In this document: positions 7,806 to 16,142 of the stretch, in pieces | Numbering within the stretch: the stretch's first letter is position 1 | How the letters are laid out: every line of letters begins with the position of its first letter | NCBI GenBank assembly: GCA_041391725.1 | Contig: JAWKNL010000009.1 | Location: forward strand, 1 to 64,000 | Origin: JAGQVA01 sp041391725 | GTDB lineage: Bacteria > Bacteroidota > Bacteroidia > J057 | DNA length: 64,000 nt | Direction: 5' to 3' | Made by a program: the position numbers and the translations under genes | The notes under the pieces: generated by a model | The model's input: the letters and a program-made list of their open reading frames with translations, nothing else | Told to the model about the DNA's origin: nothing | The model's database searches: none

Positions 7806-9852
7806 GAGAGGAGTCGGTTGTGGAGGAATCGTTGATGTATTTATCTGGGTCTAATCCCCAGGCTTGAATGATTTGGCGGGCAGTTTGATATTGATTTTCA
7901 GCCATTGGGAACATTTCTTTGAGACTCTTTGTGGCCTGAATTGCTTCCATCGCCATTTGAAGTGACTTTGTCTGATCAGGCACATTAGTTAGATAAAACC
8001 TGCTAAGGTTAATGGCGGTACGGGCAAGCTCGGGCAGATAAGCTTGCGAATCAGATATGGAAAGGTCTTTATAAATGTTAAATGCATCCTCAAAAAGAAT
8101 CAGGGCTTCATGTAAATTATTTAAGCTTACCTTTACTAATGCCAGATTATTCATTGATAATGCAAGCTTGGGTAAAAAAGCAGATGGATGATCTATCGAA
8201 AGATTTTTCCTGATCTCAAGTGCTTCTTGGTGAAAGGTTTGAGCGCTCCCCAGTTCCTTTGTATCATGGTATAGAATTCCCAGATTATTTAATACGTCTG
8301 ATAATTGAGGGAGATATGCACTAGGGTTTTCCTTAACTAAATTTCTAAGTAAGTCTAATGCTTCTGAATACAGTAATTTCGCTTTTTCAAAATCGTTTTT
8401 TAGTTTGTAAACAATTCCAAAGTTATAGAGGGCAGCGGCTAGAGAAGCTGAATAAATTTGGGGATTAACCTGAACAAATCTTCGGTAAATAGAAATAACT
8501 TCTTCAAAAATAGGGATGGCATCATTTAAGTTATTTAAAGTTCTGTATAAATTCCCAAGGTTATTAAGAGACATAGCAACCTCATCCAACCACATTTGAG
8601 GATTTTGTTCGACTTGTTTTCTTCTGATCGCCAGCGACTGTTCATAATAAATCCTTGCTTTTTGAAATTCATTTCTTGCTTTATGAAGCACTGCCAGATT
8701 GTTCATTACCATAGCAATTTCCCCAAGAAATTCATCAGGGTATTCTTTTTCCAAACTTCTAAAAATGCTTAACACTTCTTCATAGAGCAGTTGTGCTTTG
8801 GAAAACTCGTTTTTGGACGCAAATAATCTTGCAAGATTATTTTTTGCGTGAGCCAACGAGCCGTATGTTTCATCGGAGCCAATCTGTTCATATATCCAGA
8901 TGGACTCATTATAATAGGATAGTGCAGTCTCAAATTCGTTAAGATCTTTGTAAATATTCCCCAGATTATGTAAAATCATTCCAATGTATTTCAACCAGAT
9001 TTCCGGGTTTTCTGCTGCTAATTTTCTATACAAATCCAGCGCTTTTTTGTAGTAATTGGCTGACTCGGGTAGCAAGTTGAGACGACCATACGAACCAGCT
9101 AATACTGTTAGTGCATTTGGGTTTTTGACATCTGCATAATCCTTATATTTTTTTAGTAATTGCTTGATGGCTTCTTCCGAATCAGGCAAAATAACATACA
9201 CTTCTAAAAGCGGAATTACAATATCATTGGCGATCACTTTACTGGAAATGTGTTTTTTTTCTGCACTCTCTAACTGTTCGTGGAGAAGTTTTATTCTGTA
9301 TTTATGTTCTTGTAATCGCTTACTGGTACGCAAAGTTTCTTCCAGAACATACCTATCAGTGGATTCCGATTGTTCAGGAGAAGATTGATCAAAGAAAAAA
9401 GTAGCGGTAGCCCTTTGGTCGTAGAGATCCATTGCTTCCCGCAACACGGTAGGAAAAATTCGCGATGACACCCAAAATAAAAGGGGAATTTTTAAATTCC
9501 TCAATTCCTCTCGTGCAAAGTTTAACTGAGTGAGTAGTTGGGGCCTTGCCGTTTCAGACAGGGCAAGATTGATATCTACTAAGAGAATGCCGTCTGTACC
9601 AGGATTTTTTTTGAGAAAATCCTGCAAAGCAGTAAGTGGGTGTTGTTCTGGACTTAAATCTTCTTTCCAGGAGTAAGTGCGAATTGTTTTTTTTCGGCTT
9701 AGAAGAAGTGTTTGCAGGTTTCTGTTTATATCTGACAGAAGTTTTTCATCATCTAGTACAGCAAACAGGAAAGCTCCCTGCCCTGGATTTTCAAAAAAAC
9801 GGGCGATAGTCTGAATGGTTTCTTGTAAATGCTCCGTTTCCTGTTTACTCAT
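7795..9852 (-). CDS. TPR-repeat protein with N-terminal ATPase-associated domain
   Basis: A 685-residue soluble protein. Residues 1-160 form an alpha/beta domain with a segment LNFAREELRNLKIPLLFWV followed by an LREAMDLYDQR stretch. This resembles the N-terminal module of TPR proteins commonly encoded beside AAA/STAND-like ATPases; the resemblance is from memory, not a search. A helical linker (170-230) leads to about nine tandem TPR units of roughly 46-50 residues, each with NNLGxLYxxxxxxxxAxxxYxxALxIxR, of the kinesin-light-chain-like subtype (about 250-655). Such arrays bind proteins or peptides and are used as sensors in STAND systems. Its ATG overlaps the ATPase stop codon (ATGA) and its end overlaps the nuclease start, so translation is coupled. 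Confidence 0.8.
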   Translation of the reverse strand: MSKQETEHLQETIQTIARFFENPGQGAFLFAVLDDEKLLSDINRNLQTLLLSRKKTIRTYSWKEDLSPEQHPLTALQDFLKKNPGTDGILLVDINLALSETARPQLLTQLNFAREELRNLKIPLLFWVSSRIFPTVLREAMDLYDQRATATFFFDQSSPEQSESTDRYVLEETLRTSKRLQEHKYRIKLLHEQLESAEKKHISSKVIANDIVIPLLEVYVILPDSEEAIKQLLKKYKDYADVKNPNALTVLAGSYGRLNLLPESANYYKKALDLYRKLAAENPEIWLKYIGMILHNLGNIYKDLNEFETALSYYNESIWIYEQIGSDETYGSLAHAKNNLARLFASKNEFSKAQLLYEEVLSIFRSLEKEYPDEFLGEIAMVMNNLAVLHKARNEFQKARIYYEQSLAIRRKQVEQNPQMWLDEVAMSLNNLGNLYRTLNNLNDAIPIFEEVISIYRRFVQVNPQIYSASLAAALYNFGIVYKLKNDFEKAKLLYSEALDLLRNLVKENPSAYLPQLSDVLNNLGILYHDTKELGSAQTFHQEALEIRKNLSIDHPSAFLPKLALSMNNLALVKVSLNNLHEALILFEDAFNIYKDLSISDSQAYLPELARTAINLSRFYLTNVPDQTKSLQMAMEAIQATKSLKEMFPMAENQYQTARQIIQAWGLDPDKYINDSSTTDSSHEK

Positions 9853-11186
9853 AGCTGACCATCGTCATGTAAAATTTCCCTAACAACGGGATGGACATCA
9901 CACCAGCCTTCGTCATTATAGCTGAGAATGCATAAGTTTTGTCGGAGATCCAATACCGGAAGCGTATCCATAATTTGTTTTTTAGGATCTTTTGCCAGAT
10001 TCACCAGTACAGAATAATACGTATCTGCTGAGAGGACTACCTGATTATTTTCTATTTTATCTGCAATAGCATTCCTGTAATTACGCTTCATTTTTGCCAT
10101 ACTTTTTCTAAAATCCTCTTCTCCAATTTTATTTCTTTGGTTATTAAGTGCGTAATCTGAGGCATCAATAATCATCCGGAAAAGATCCCGGATACATCCG
10201 CCACTCATTTCAATAAATTTGTAAATCAGTTTTTCGCTGGCAAATAGTTTTGCACTTGTACGAGCTTTAATGAGCTTAAACAACCCCTCCTGACCTGGTT
10301 CAAATTTTTTGGATAGCTTGTCTTTTACTTTAACCATCGGCAACTCGAAATTTTCCTGAAAGTTTGCTGTAACAACGTTGGCTTTGGGGTGGTGACGGAG
10401 CGCAATTGGAAAGGTAAAAATCACATTGGTTTGAAGCCCTGTTAAGATATTGCTATGATTAAAAAAAAGTTCTTCGGATTTCTCCAGGCTGAGTTTATCC
10501 ATGTCTTCTATCACAAGCAGCATCCCTGACTTCTCTATTTTTTCCAGATTCTCTTTTATTTCTCTGATCAGATCATTACAATGATTGAGCAGGTCCGAAA
10601 GTCTTGGTTCAACTACTTCCCGGATCGTCTTTTTTGCTGATGTGCTTCTGCTTGCTGCGGCTCTGATTTTGGAAAAAAATGAAAGGAACCAGGGTAAATC
10701 CAACGACGCTGATAGCTCACTTTCTACACCAAGCTCCGTCGAGTAGGTTCGGATTTTTTCTATTTCTTCTGACTTCACCCAGCTTTGAATACTCTCAAGA
10801 AAGCTATTTCTTGGTTTTATTTTGTGAATTTTGGCAGCTTCAAAGAGTTTCTCCATGACGAGAATTATGATTTCCACATAATTAAGGTTTATTGGATCCA
10901 GTTCTTTGAGTAGATTGAGTTTTACAACAATAAATTCTCCTTCGATTTCACTGATAAGGCGGTTCAACTCTGTGCTTTTGCCACAACCACGGTAACCTGA
11001 AAATAGGATCTGCCTTTTCCCAAGAGGATTATGGTTCAAGACTCTTTTAAGTGACATAATGGGGTTGTCGCCTCCTCTTGCATCAACAAGGTTAATATAA
11101 TAGTTATTCAGTGCATCTCCTTCCAACGGGGTAGGTTCAAGAGCGATACGAATTTTTTCTAATGAATCCATAGTTTCCATTCTCAT
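9849..11186 (-). CDS. P-loop AAA/STAND-like ATPase
   Basis: A protein of about 445 residues if started at the ATG at 11186 (alternatives at 11180 and 11171; the longest frame would begin inside the enolase terminator). The Walker A motif is GYRGCGKST (64-72, Lys70). The Walker B motif is LLVIEDMD (223-230, with Glu227-Asp228 placed for catalysis). A sensor-like arginine follows at SGGCIRDLFRMII, and the C-terminal winged-helix-like region ends with LDLRQNLCILSYNDEGW. The pattern fits ExeA/Orc-like or KAP-neighbour AAA ATPases. First gene of the operon with the TPR and Mrr genes. The start codon lies only about 10 nt past the T tract of the enolase terminator, so promoter and terminator may overlap. 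Confidence 0.8.
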   Translation of the reverse strand: MRMETMDSLEKIRIALEPTPLEGDALNNYYINLVDARGGDNPIMSLKRVLNHNPLGKRQILFSGYRGCGKSTELNRLISEIEGEFIVVKLNLLKELDPINLNYVEIIILVMEKLFEAAKIHKIKPRNSFLESIQSWVKSEEIEKIRTYSTELGVESELSASLDLPWFLSFFSKIRAAASRSTSAKKTIREVVEPRLSDLLNHCNDLIREIKENLEKIEKSGMLLVIEDMDKLSLEKSEELFFNHSNILTGLQTNVIFTFPIALRHHPKANVVTANFQENFELPMVKVKDKLSKKFEPGQEGLFKLIKARTSAKLFASEKLIYKFIEMSGGCIRDLFRMIIDASDYALNNQRNKIGEEDFRKSMAKMKRNYRNAIADKIENNQVVLSADTYYSVLVNLAKDPKKQIMDTLPVLDLRQNLCILSYNDEGWCDVHPVVREILHDDGQL

Positions 11187-11200
11187 GCCCAAAATACAAA

Positions 11201-11237
11201 AAAAAGCCCGCAACATTCTATTGCGAGCTTTTTTTAT
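11201..11237 (-). terminator. Terminator downstream of enolase
   Basis: AAAAAGC-CGCAA / TTGCG-GCTTTTT style inverted repeat around a short loop, flanked by A and T runs on both sides, so it could act in both directions. It separates enolase from the ATPase-TPR-Mrr operon. Confidence 0.7.
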
Positions 11238-11255
11238 TTGGACTAAAATTTCTAT

Positions 11256-12539
11256 TTACACAAACCGGAATCTCGGTCCTGCATAAACCGCAGATTCGCC
11301 CAGTTCTTCCTCGATGCGGAGGAGTTGGTTGTATTTGGCGATCCTGTCGCTGCGTGAGATCGAACCGGTTTTGATCTGTCCGGAACCCAGTGCCACTGAA
11401 AGGTCGGCAATGGTAGTATCTTCAGTCTCTCCACTGCGGTGGCTGATGATATTGGTGTAGCTGTGGCGGGTAGCCAGTTGTACGGCTTCGATGGTTTCTG
11501 TCAGCGAGCCGATCTGGTTTACTTTCACCAGGATGGAGTTGGCTACACCTTCGCGGATACCGCGGCTGAGGAAGTCCACATTGGTTACAAAGAGGTCGTC
11601 TCCTACAAGCTGAATGCGGCTTCCCAGGGTATCGGTCAGTTCTTTCCAGCCTTTCCAGTCTTCTTCGGCGAGCCCGTCTTCAATGGAAACGATGGGGTAT
11701 TTGCTGCACCAGTCTTTCCAGAAACCTACCATTTCAGAAGATGTGAGTTCGTCACCTGAGGAGAAACGGAATACGTATTTGCCTTTTTCAGCGTCGTAAA
11801 ACTCCGAGCTGGCGGCATCGATGGAGATGAATATATCTTCACCCGGGCGGTAGCCTGCTTTTTCGATCGATTCGATGATGATCTGAAGGGCCGCTTCGTT
11901 GGAGGGGAGGTTGGGGGCAAAACCGCCTTCGTCGCCTACATTGGTGCTGAGTCCACGTTTTTTAAGCACGCTTTTGAGTGAATGGAAAGTTTCAGCACCC
12001 ATGCGAAGGGCTTCACTGAAGTTTTCTGCATTCACGGGCATGATCATAAACTCCTGAATATCTACAGAGTTGTCTGCGTGGCTTCCGCCGTTGAGGATAT
12101 TCATCATCGGAACGGGGAGGTAACGGGCATTTACGCCACCTACGTAGCGGTAGAAGGGCAGGCCCAGGGTTTCACTGGCTGCGCGTGCTACGGCGAGTGA
12201 TACACCCAGAATCGCGTTGGCGCCCAGCTTACCTTTATTGTGGGTTCCGTCGAGTCCGATGAGGAGGTTGTCCACTTCGGCCTGATCAAAAACCATCATT
12301 CCCTCCAGTTCAGGAGCGATAATTTCATTTACATTTTTTACTGCCTGAAGCACGCCTTTTCCGACATAACGGTCGCCGCCGTCGCGGAGTTCTACAGCTT
12401 CGTGTGTACCTGTACTTGCCCCTGAAGGCACGGCTGCGCGTCCTATAGTTCCGTCAGAAGTAAGGACTTCCACTTCAACGGTAGGGTTTCCCCGGGAGTC
12501 AAGGATTTCTCGTCCGGTAATGTCTGCAATATAGCTCAT
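11256..12539 (-). CDS. eno: Enolase
   Basis: The true start is the ATG at 12539 (MSYIADITGREILDSRGNPTVE); the longer frame upstream is not conserved. At 427 residues it has the usual length. Visible signatures are the substrate loop VPSGASTGTHEAVELRDG, the Mg2+ ligands in SIDAASSEF and SIEDGL, the catalytic lysine region VKVNQIGSLTETI, and SHRSGETEDTTIADL near the C-terminus. It interconverts 2-phosphoglycerate and phosphoenolpyruvate in glycolysis and gluconeogenesis, in the cytoplasm. It is divergent from the nitrilase gene at 12637 and followed by a terminator at 11201-11237. Confidence 0.98.
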   Translation of the reverse strand: MSYIADITGREILDSRGNPTVEVEVLTSDGTIGRAAVPSGASTGTHEAVELRDGGDRYVGKGVLQAVKNVNEIIAPELEGMMVFDQAEVDNLLIGLDGTHNKGKLGANAILGVSLAVARAASETLGLPFYRYVGGVNARYLPVPMMNILNGGSHADNSVDIQEFMIMPVNAENFSEALRMGAETFHSLKSVLKKRGLSTNVGDEGGFAPNLPSNEAALQIIIESIEKAGYRPGEDIFISIDAASSEFYDAEKGKYVFRFSSGDELTSSEMVGFWKDWCSKYPIVSIEDGLAEEDWKGWKELTDTLGSRIQLVGDDLFVTNVDFLSRGIREGVANSILVKVNQIGSLTETIEAVQLATRHSYTNIISHRSGETEDTTIADLSVALGSGQIKTGSISRSDRIAKYNQLLRIEEELGESAVYAGPRFRFV

Positions 12540-12636
12540 TGAATAATTAATAATTGGTTTCGAGATACGGCGCGAAGGTAAAAAAAATTCGGTATTTTGG
12601 CGTTGATTTTTACGCTTTTCCCAAGTTGTCTGCATT

Positions 12637-13431
12637 ATGGAATCAATCAAGGTGGCTGCCCTGCAGTTGGATCTGGCCTGGCATAATCCGGCTGCCAATC
12701 GCGAAAAGATAGCGCGTATGCTCAGTGCCGCAAAAGTAAGGCCTGATATTATCCTTTTGCCCGAAATGTTTACCACCGGGTTTACCATGAAACCGGCTCA
12801 GGTAGCCGAAGAGGTGGAAGGCACTACGATGGAATGGATGATGGGGCTGGCCCAAAAGTATCACGCCCTCGTAGGCGGAAGCCTGGTTATCAGGGAGGGG
12901 AAAAATTATTTCAACCGGTTTTTGTTTGTGGATGAAGAGGATATTCAGCTTGAATACAATAAACGCCATCTGTTTCGGCTGGGAGGCGAAGACAAGCCTT
13001 ACCAAAAAGGCGAAGAATGGGTCTGGTACGAATACAATGGCTGGAAAATGGTTCCTCTTATCTGCTACGACCTCCGTTTTCCGGTCTGGAGCCGAAACCG
13101 AGCCCAGGCCGACGGCCAGCTTCGCCACGACATACTGATGTATGTCGCCAACTGGCCCGGCAAGCGTATTGGCCACTGGGAAACCCTGCTCAGGGCCCGC
13201 GCAATCGAAAACCAGTCGTATGTCATCGGCGTCAACCGCATCGGAAAAGATGAAAACGGACTGGAATACCCGGGGCATACCATGATCGTCGATCCACACG
13301 GCGAAGTGCTGGCTTTTAATAAAGGCGAAGAAACGTTGGTTACTGCCGAACTGCACAGGAACGTACTGCTTGACTGGCGGAAAGAATTTCCCGTATGGCT
13401 GGATGCCGATGAGTTTGATCTGTATATGTAG
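12637..13431 (+). CDS. Carbon-nitrogen hydrolase, omega-amidase-like
   Basis: A 264-residue nitrilase-superfamily protein with the complete Glu-Lys-Cys triad: Glu43 in LLPEMF, Lys109 in YNKRHLF and Cys143 in ICYDLRFP. The KRHLF and GxEDKPYxKG segments resemble the YafV/Nit2 branch, which hydrolyses alpha-ketoglutaramate or alpha-ketosuccinamate formed by transaminases acting on Gln or Asn. Met-metabolising aminotransferases often generate that substrate, but no such gene is adjacent. It ends 9 bp before the convergent gene at 13441. Family assignment is firm; the substrate is inferred. Confidence 0.87.
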   Translation: MESIKVAALQLDLAWHNPAANREKIARMLSAAKVRPDIILLPEMFTTGFTMKPAQVAEEVEGTTMEWMMGLAQKYHALVGGSLVIREGKNYFNRFLFVDEEDIQLEYNKRHLFRLGGEDKPYQKGEEWVWYEYNGWKMVPLICYDLRFPVWSRNRAQADGQLRHDILMYVANWPGKRIGHWETLLRARAIENQSYVIGVNRIGKDENGLEYPGHTMIVDPHGEVLAFNKGEETLVTAELHRNVLLDWRKEFPVWLDADEFDLYM

Positions 13432-13440
13432 GAGCAAGCA

Positions 13441-14049
13441 TCATTGCTGCGGGAAAAACAGGGATTCCAGCGTTTTCCATGTTTGCAGTCCCACTCGTGG
13501 AATGTCGGTATAGGCTTCGACAGGCAGGTAAACCGAAAGTTTCAGGAAAGCCCGGTCGCGCAATGTTTTTTTCAGCAAATCTGCCGGAGCAGTGGATACT
13601 TCGTGCTGCATATCGGGCTGGGGTTCCCATATCCAGGGATTGGATTGGGCCGAAAGGAGGAAACCTGCGGGAAGGGTAGGGGCGCCATTCAAAAGCGTAT
13701 TTTCCAACTGATGTTTCCAGTTGCCGCTGAGGATAAGATGAAACCCTACCGGTCTTCCCCATAAAATCACCGTGCGGAAAAGCAAAAAATTATCCCCTTC
13801 AAAGACATTAGGGTAGTCAAGCACGCGGTAAGGGTAGGATTGATAGTTTTCCCCGCGGGAAATTTTCCCCACTGATTGCCGGATCACTTCTGGCAGGGCA
13901 GGCTGGCTGGTGAGATGGGTTTTTATCTCTGGCTGAAGCTGCCCGAGGATAGACTCCATTTTCTTCCATACACGGGCTTTGAGTGGCATAAAATCCAGAT
14001 CGCGGAATATCTCCAGCTCCTGCGGGGTGAGTTGATTTTCATCTTCCAT
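13441..14049 (-). CDS. Hypothetical protein
   Basis: A protein of about 202 residues if started at the ATG at 14049 (MEDENQLTPQELEIFRDLDF); an upstream in-frame ATG at 14073 is possible. Residues 25-60 have a KARVWKKMESILGQLQPEI helix, and the middle has YQSYPYRVLDYPNVFEGDNFLLFR, followed by a hydrophobic TVILWGRPVGFHLILSGNW strand pair and a C-terminal TWKTLESLFFPQQ. There is no signal peptide or membrane helix. I do not recognise the family with certainty; similar proteins seem confined to Bacteroidota. Convergent with the nitrilase. Confidence 0.7.
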   Translation of the reverse strand: MEDENQLTPQELEIFRDLDFMPLKARVWKKMESILGQLQPEIKTHLTSQPALPEVIRQSVGKISRGENYQSYPYRVLDYPNVFEGDNFLLFRTVILWGRPVGFHLILSGNWKHQLENTLLNGAPTLPAGFLLSAQSNPWIWEPQPDMQHEVSTAPADLLKKTLRDRAFLKLSVYLPVEAYTDIPRVGLQTWKTLESLFFPQQ

Positions 14050-14180
14050 AGGGTAAAAATAAGGGAAAACCATGTTGGAAAAACGAAAACAGATGCAAAA
14101 CCGGAGGTAAACGACAAACAAAGAGATTGATAGTTTTAAATCTTACAACGAAGTTTCGTATAATTTTTAAATTGTTTTTT

Positions 14181-14303
14181 ATGAATAATGGGAATAAAGG
14201 CGATTGGAGCCTGTCTGACATGCATCAGGGAAGTTCTCCGAACAGCAAACCCGGGCAGGCTTTGGGAAATAATCACAAAACCAGAATAATATTACAGAGG
14301 TGA
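14181..14303 (+). CDS. Possible small ORF (40 residues)
   Basis: An ATG at 14181 opens 40 hydrophilic codons (beginning MNNGNKGDWSLSDMHQG) ending TGA at 14301-14303, in a stretch of roughly 470 bp with no other gene. No clear ribosome binding site is seen, which is common in this phylum. It might equally be chance. It lies upstream of an isolated terminator at 14475-14500. Confidence 0.2.
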   Translation: MNNGNKGDWSLSDMHQGSSPNSKPGQALGNNHKTRIILQR

Positions 14304-14474
14304 ATTTTATGCAAAAAGGTATTTCGAAAATTGAATCAATCTGCCCAATTTAGTGTTGTCAACAAAAGGAAAGAACAACAGAAGAGATCAATACAAAAAG
14401 AATATAGTATCATAATGTGATCGTGAAATATTAGGATTAGGTTAATTTGGGTTGTGTTTTTGTTTGTGTTTTGA

Positions 14475-14500
14475 CCCCTTGCCCTCAGGCAGGGGGTTTT
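14475..14500 (+). terminator. Isolated rho-independent terminator
   Basis: CCCCTTGCC-CTCA-GGCAGGGG hairpin followed by TTTTT on the plus strand. No plus-strand gene of normal size precedes it in 14122-14470, so it may end a small RNA or the small ORF at 14181. The remainder of 14122-14592 shows nothing else recognisable. Confidence 0.6.
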
Positions 14501-14592
14501 TCCGTTTATACCCAAAAGTAAACCATTCTCCAGCCTGTCAGTATCGGCAAAACAAAATTTCCGTATTTTAAAAGATTGAACCGGATGAATGT

Positions 14593-15432
14593 ATGAGAGA
14601 AAAGCTCAATTTCCTGAAGGATTTGGCGCGGAAGGCAGGACAGATCATGCTCGACAACTGGAATCGCGAGGTGCAGGTATTTCAGAAGCCTGATCACACC
14701 ATTGTGACTTCGGTTGACCTGGAAATCAGCCGGTTTGTCTGCGCGCGTATTCTCGATGTTTATCCCGAAAGTGCGCTTCTCACCGAGGAAACCTCAGGCA
14801 AACTTCTCTATCCCAAACGCACGGGGTTTATTGTGGACGAACTCGACGGCACATATTCCTATTCAATCCGCAGACCGGGTTTTACCTTTCAATGTGCCTA
14901 CTTTGAAAATTTTGACGAATTAAAAATCGGCTTGATTTACGATCCCCTTCGCGATCTGATGGTCTGGTCTGTCAAAGATGTTGGGGTGTGGATAGAACAA
15001 AACGGACAGTCTGAAAAACTTCCGCAGCTTGAAGAAAAACCGTGGCTTCAGTTGCGGTTTGGACACCACCGTACCTATATGACCCAGACACACCGGAAAA
15101 TGTATTCGCTGATGGGCGTAAGGCAGGAAAATATTATCCCCACGGGTAGTATCGGTTCCAAAACCCTTGATTTTGCTCTGGGCAAAATTGATGTCATTAT
15201 TGCTCTCAACCGCCTGGTATCTCCCTGGGACTGGGCGCCGGGAAAAGCTATTCTGGAAGAAATGGGGTACCGGTTTCTTCACCTTACCGGTGAAGAAGTG
15301 CAGGTAAACTATCCCGGAGGATTTAACGGATTCGGCTATTTGGTGTGCCCGCCTGGGCATGTGGAGAAGTTTCAGCGTGAACTTTACTGGATTATCCGGA
15401 AGGTAACCCGAAGAGGAAAAAGGAAAATTTGA
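14593..15432 (+). CDS. Inositol monophosphatase family protein
   Basis: A 279-residue protein of the Li+-sensitive Mg2+ phosphatase fold. Metal ligands are visible as LLTEET (Glu65/66) and VDELDGT (Asp82, Asp85, Thr87; the usual motif is DPxDGT, here DELDGT). The second signature SPWDWAPGKAILEEMGY (near 213) supplies the third aspartate. Family members remove phosphate from inositol phosphates, 3'-phosphoadenosine 5'-phosphate or fructose bisphosphate; the motifs do not choose among these, and the altered DELDGT suggests some divergence. It stands alone and is followed by a short hairpin at 15434-15460. Confidence 0.82.
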   Translation: MREKLNFLKDLARKAGQIMLDNWNREVQVFQKPDHTIVTSVDLEISRFVCARILDVYPESALLTEETSGKLLYPKRTGFIVDELDGTYSYSIRRPGFTFQCAYFENFDELKIGLIYDPLRDLMVWSVKDVGVWIEQNGQSEKLPQLEEKPWLQLRFGHHRTYMTQTHRKMYSLMGVRQENIIPTGSIGSKTLDFALGKIDVIIALNRLVSPWDWAPGKAILEEMGYRFLHLTGEEVQVNYPGGFNGFGYLVCPPGHVEKFQRELYWIIRKVTRRGKRKI

Positions 15433-15433
15433 G

Positions 15434-15460
15434 TCGGAAAGTAAAATTTTCCGAAATTTT
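15434..15460 (+). terminator. Putative terminator after the phosphatase gene
   Basis: TCGGAAA / TTTCCGA stem directly after the stop codon, followed by an AATTTT tract; the T run is short. Confidence 0.45.
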
Positions 15461-15538
15461 GCATTAAAATAATGACTTTTGTCTCTGATCTTCGTCTTAA
15501 CATAGAATACAGATTTACTTAATTCTACTAAAGTAGCT

Positions 15539-15757
15539 ATGAGATTTAATGGGAACCACCTCCCCGAGGAGGGGGCTGTTGTTTACAAGGTCGATCGTTC
15601 TACCGATCCCGACCAGGTAATCAGGAGTACTTTCACCATGGGGAACCGTTTTTTGTTCTGGCCAGATATGTTTACAACTCCGGAAGATGTTGACAATTAT
15701 CCGGTTTTTTCAGAACAGGAAGAAGCTGAGGCTTTTCTTAATGGCCTCCAAAGTTAA
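15539..15757 (+). CDS. Small hypothetical protein (72 residues)
   Basis: An acidic 72-residue protein beginning MRFNGNHLPEEGAVVYKVD and ending EEAEAFLNGLQS. Regular codon use and a compact alternation of strand and helix suggest a real gene. No signal peptide or membrane segment, and I do not recognise a family. It stands alone between the phosphatase gene and a convergent small gene at 15788. Confidence 0.5.
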   Translation: MRFNGNHLPEEGAVVYKVDRSTDPDQVIRSTFTMGNRFLFWPDMFTTPEDVDNYPVFSEQEEAEAFLNGLQS

Positions 15758-15787
15758 CCGCCGGTCTCATTCTTTTCTTTCTTTTGC

Positions 15788-16009
15788 TTAATTCAGTATG
15801 ACCTGGGATAAATCCATCAGATAACCATAATGACGGGTTTTTCCCAGGACTATGATTTTTCCCTCCTCATCGCAGGTGGGTATAGTTACGAATCCGTCCT
15901 GATCGGTAATGCCAAATTGCACATCACCAAGTGTACGAAGGATTACCTGTTGGCTGCATGCCGGAGAACCATCGGCGTAAACAACCTGAAATGATACGAA
16001 CACATGCAT
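15788..16009 (-). CDS. Small beta-sandwich-like hypothetical protein (73 residues)
   Basis: A 73-residue protein. VSFQVVYADGSPACSQQVILRTLGDVQFGITDQDGFVTIPT has the rhythm of a carboxypeptidase-regulatory-like / transthyretin-like beta domain (VxxxDGxPxxxxxVxL...TDxxGxxxIP), but as a lone domain without signal peptide. Function unknown. A perfect 13-bp hairpin (16017-16047) sits 8 nt upstream of its ATG. Confidence 0.5.
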   Translation of the reverse strand: MHVFVSFQVVYADGSPACSQQVILRTLGDVQFGITDQDGFVTIPTCDEEGKIIVLGKTRHYGYLMDLSQVILN

Positions 16010-16016
16010 AATACAG

Positions 16017-16047
16017 AAATTGGGATTTGTAAAGCAAATCCCAATTT
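16017..16047 (-). promoter_or_regulatory. 13-bp perfect hairpin in the 5' region of the 15788 gene
   Basis: AAATTGGGATTTG (16017-16029) and CAAATCCCAATTT (16035-16047) are perfect inverted repeats around 5 nt. There is no T run on either side, so it is not a standard terminator. It may be an mRNA-stabilising or translation-control structure. Confidence 0.5.
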
Positions 16048-16085
16048 AGATGCTCTTCCGTTTTGATTTCCACCATTTTCCGTGC

Positions 16086-16116
16086 AAAAAAAAACGGAAT
16101 TCCGGAGGGAATCCCG
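16086..16116 (-). terminator. Terminator downstream of the ankyrin gene
   Basis: CGGAATTCC (16095-16103) / GGAATCCCG (16108-16116), 8 of 9 pairs, followed on the minus strand by a T9 run (A's 16086-16094). Confidence 0.75.
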
Positions 16117-16142
16117 CTTTCTTGGCTATGAATATAAACAAA

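Noticed and set aside
12540..12788. N-terminal extension of enolase
   Set aside because: It overlaps the divergent nitrilase gene, and the conserved enolase sequence begins at the ATG at 12539.
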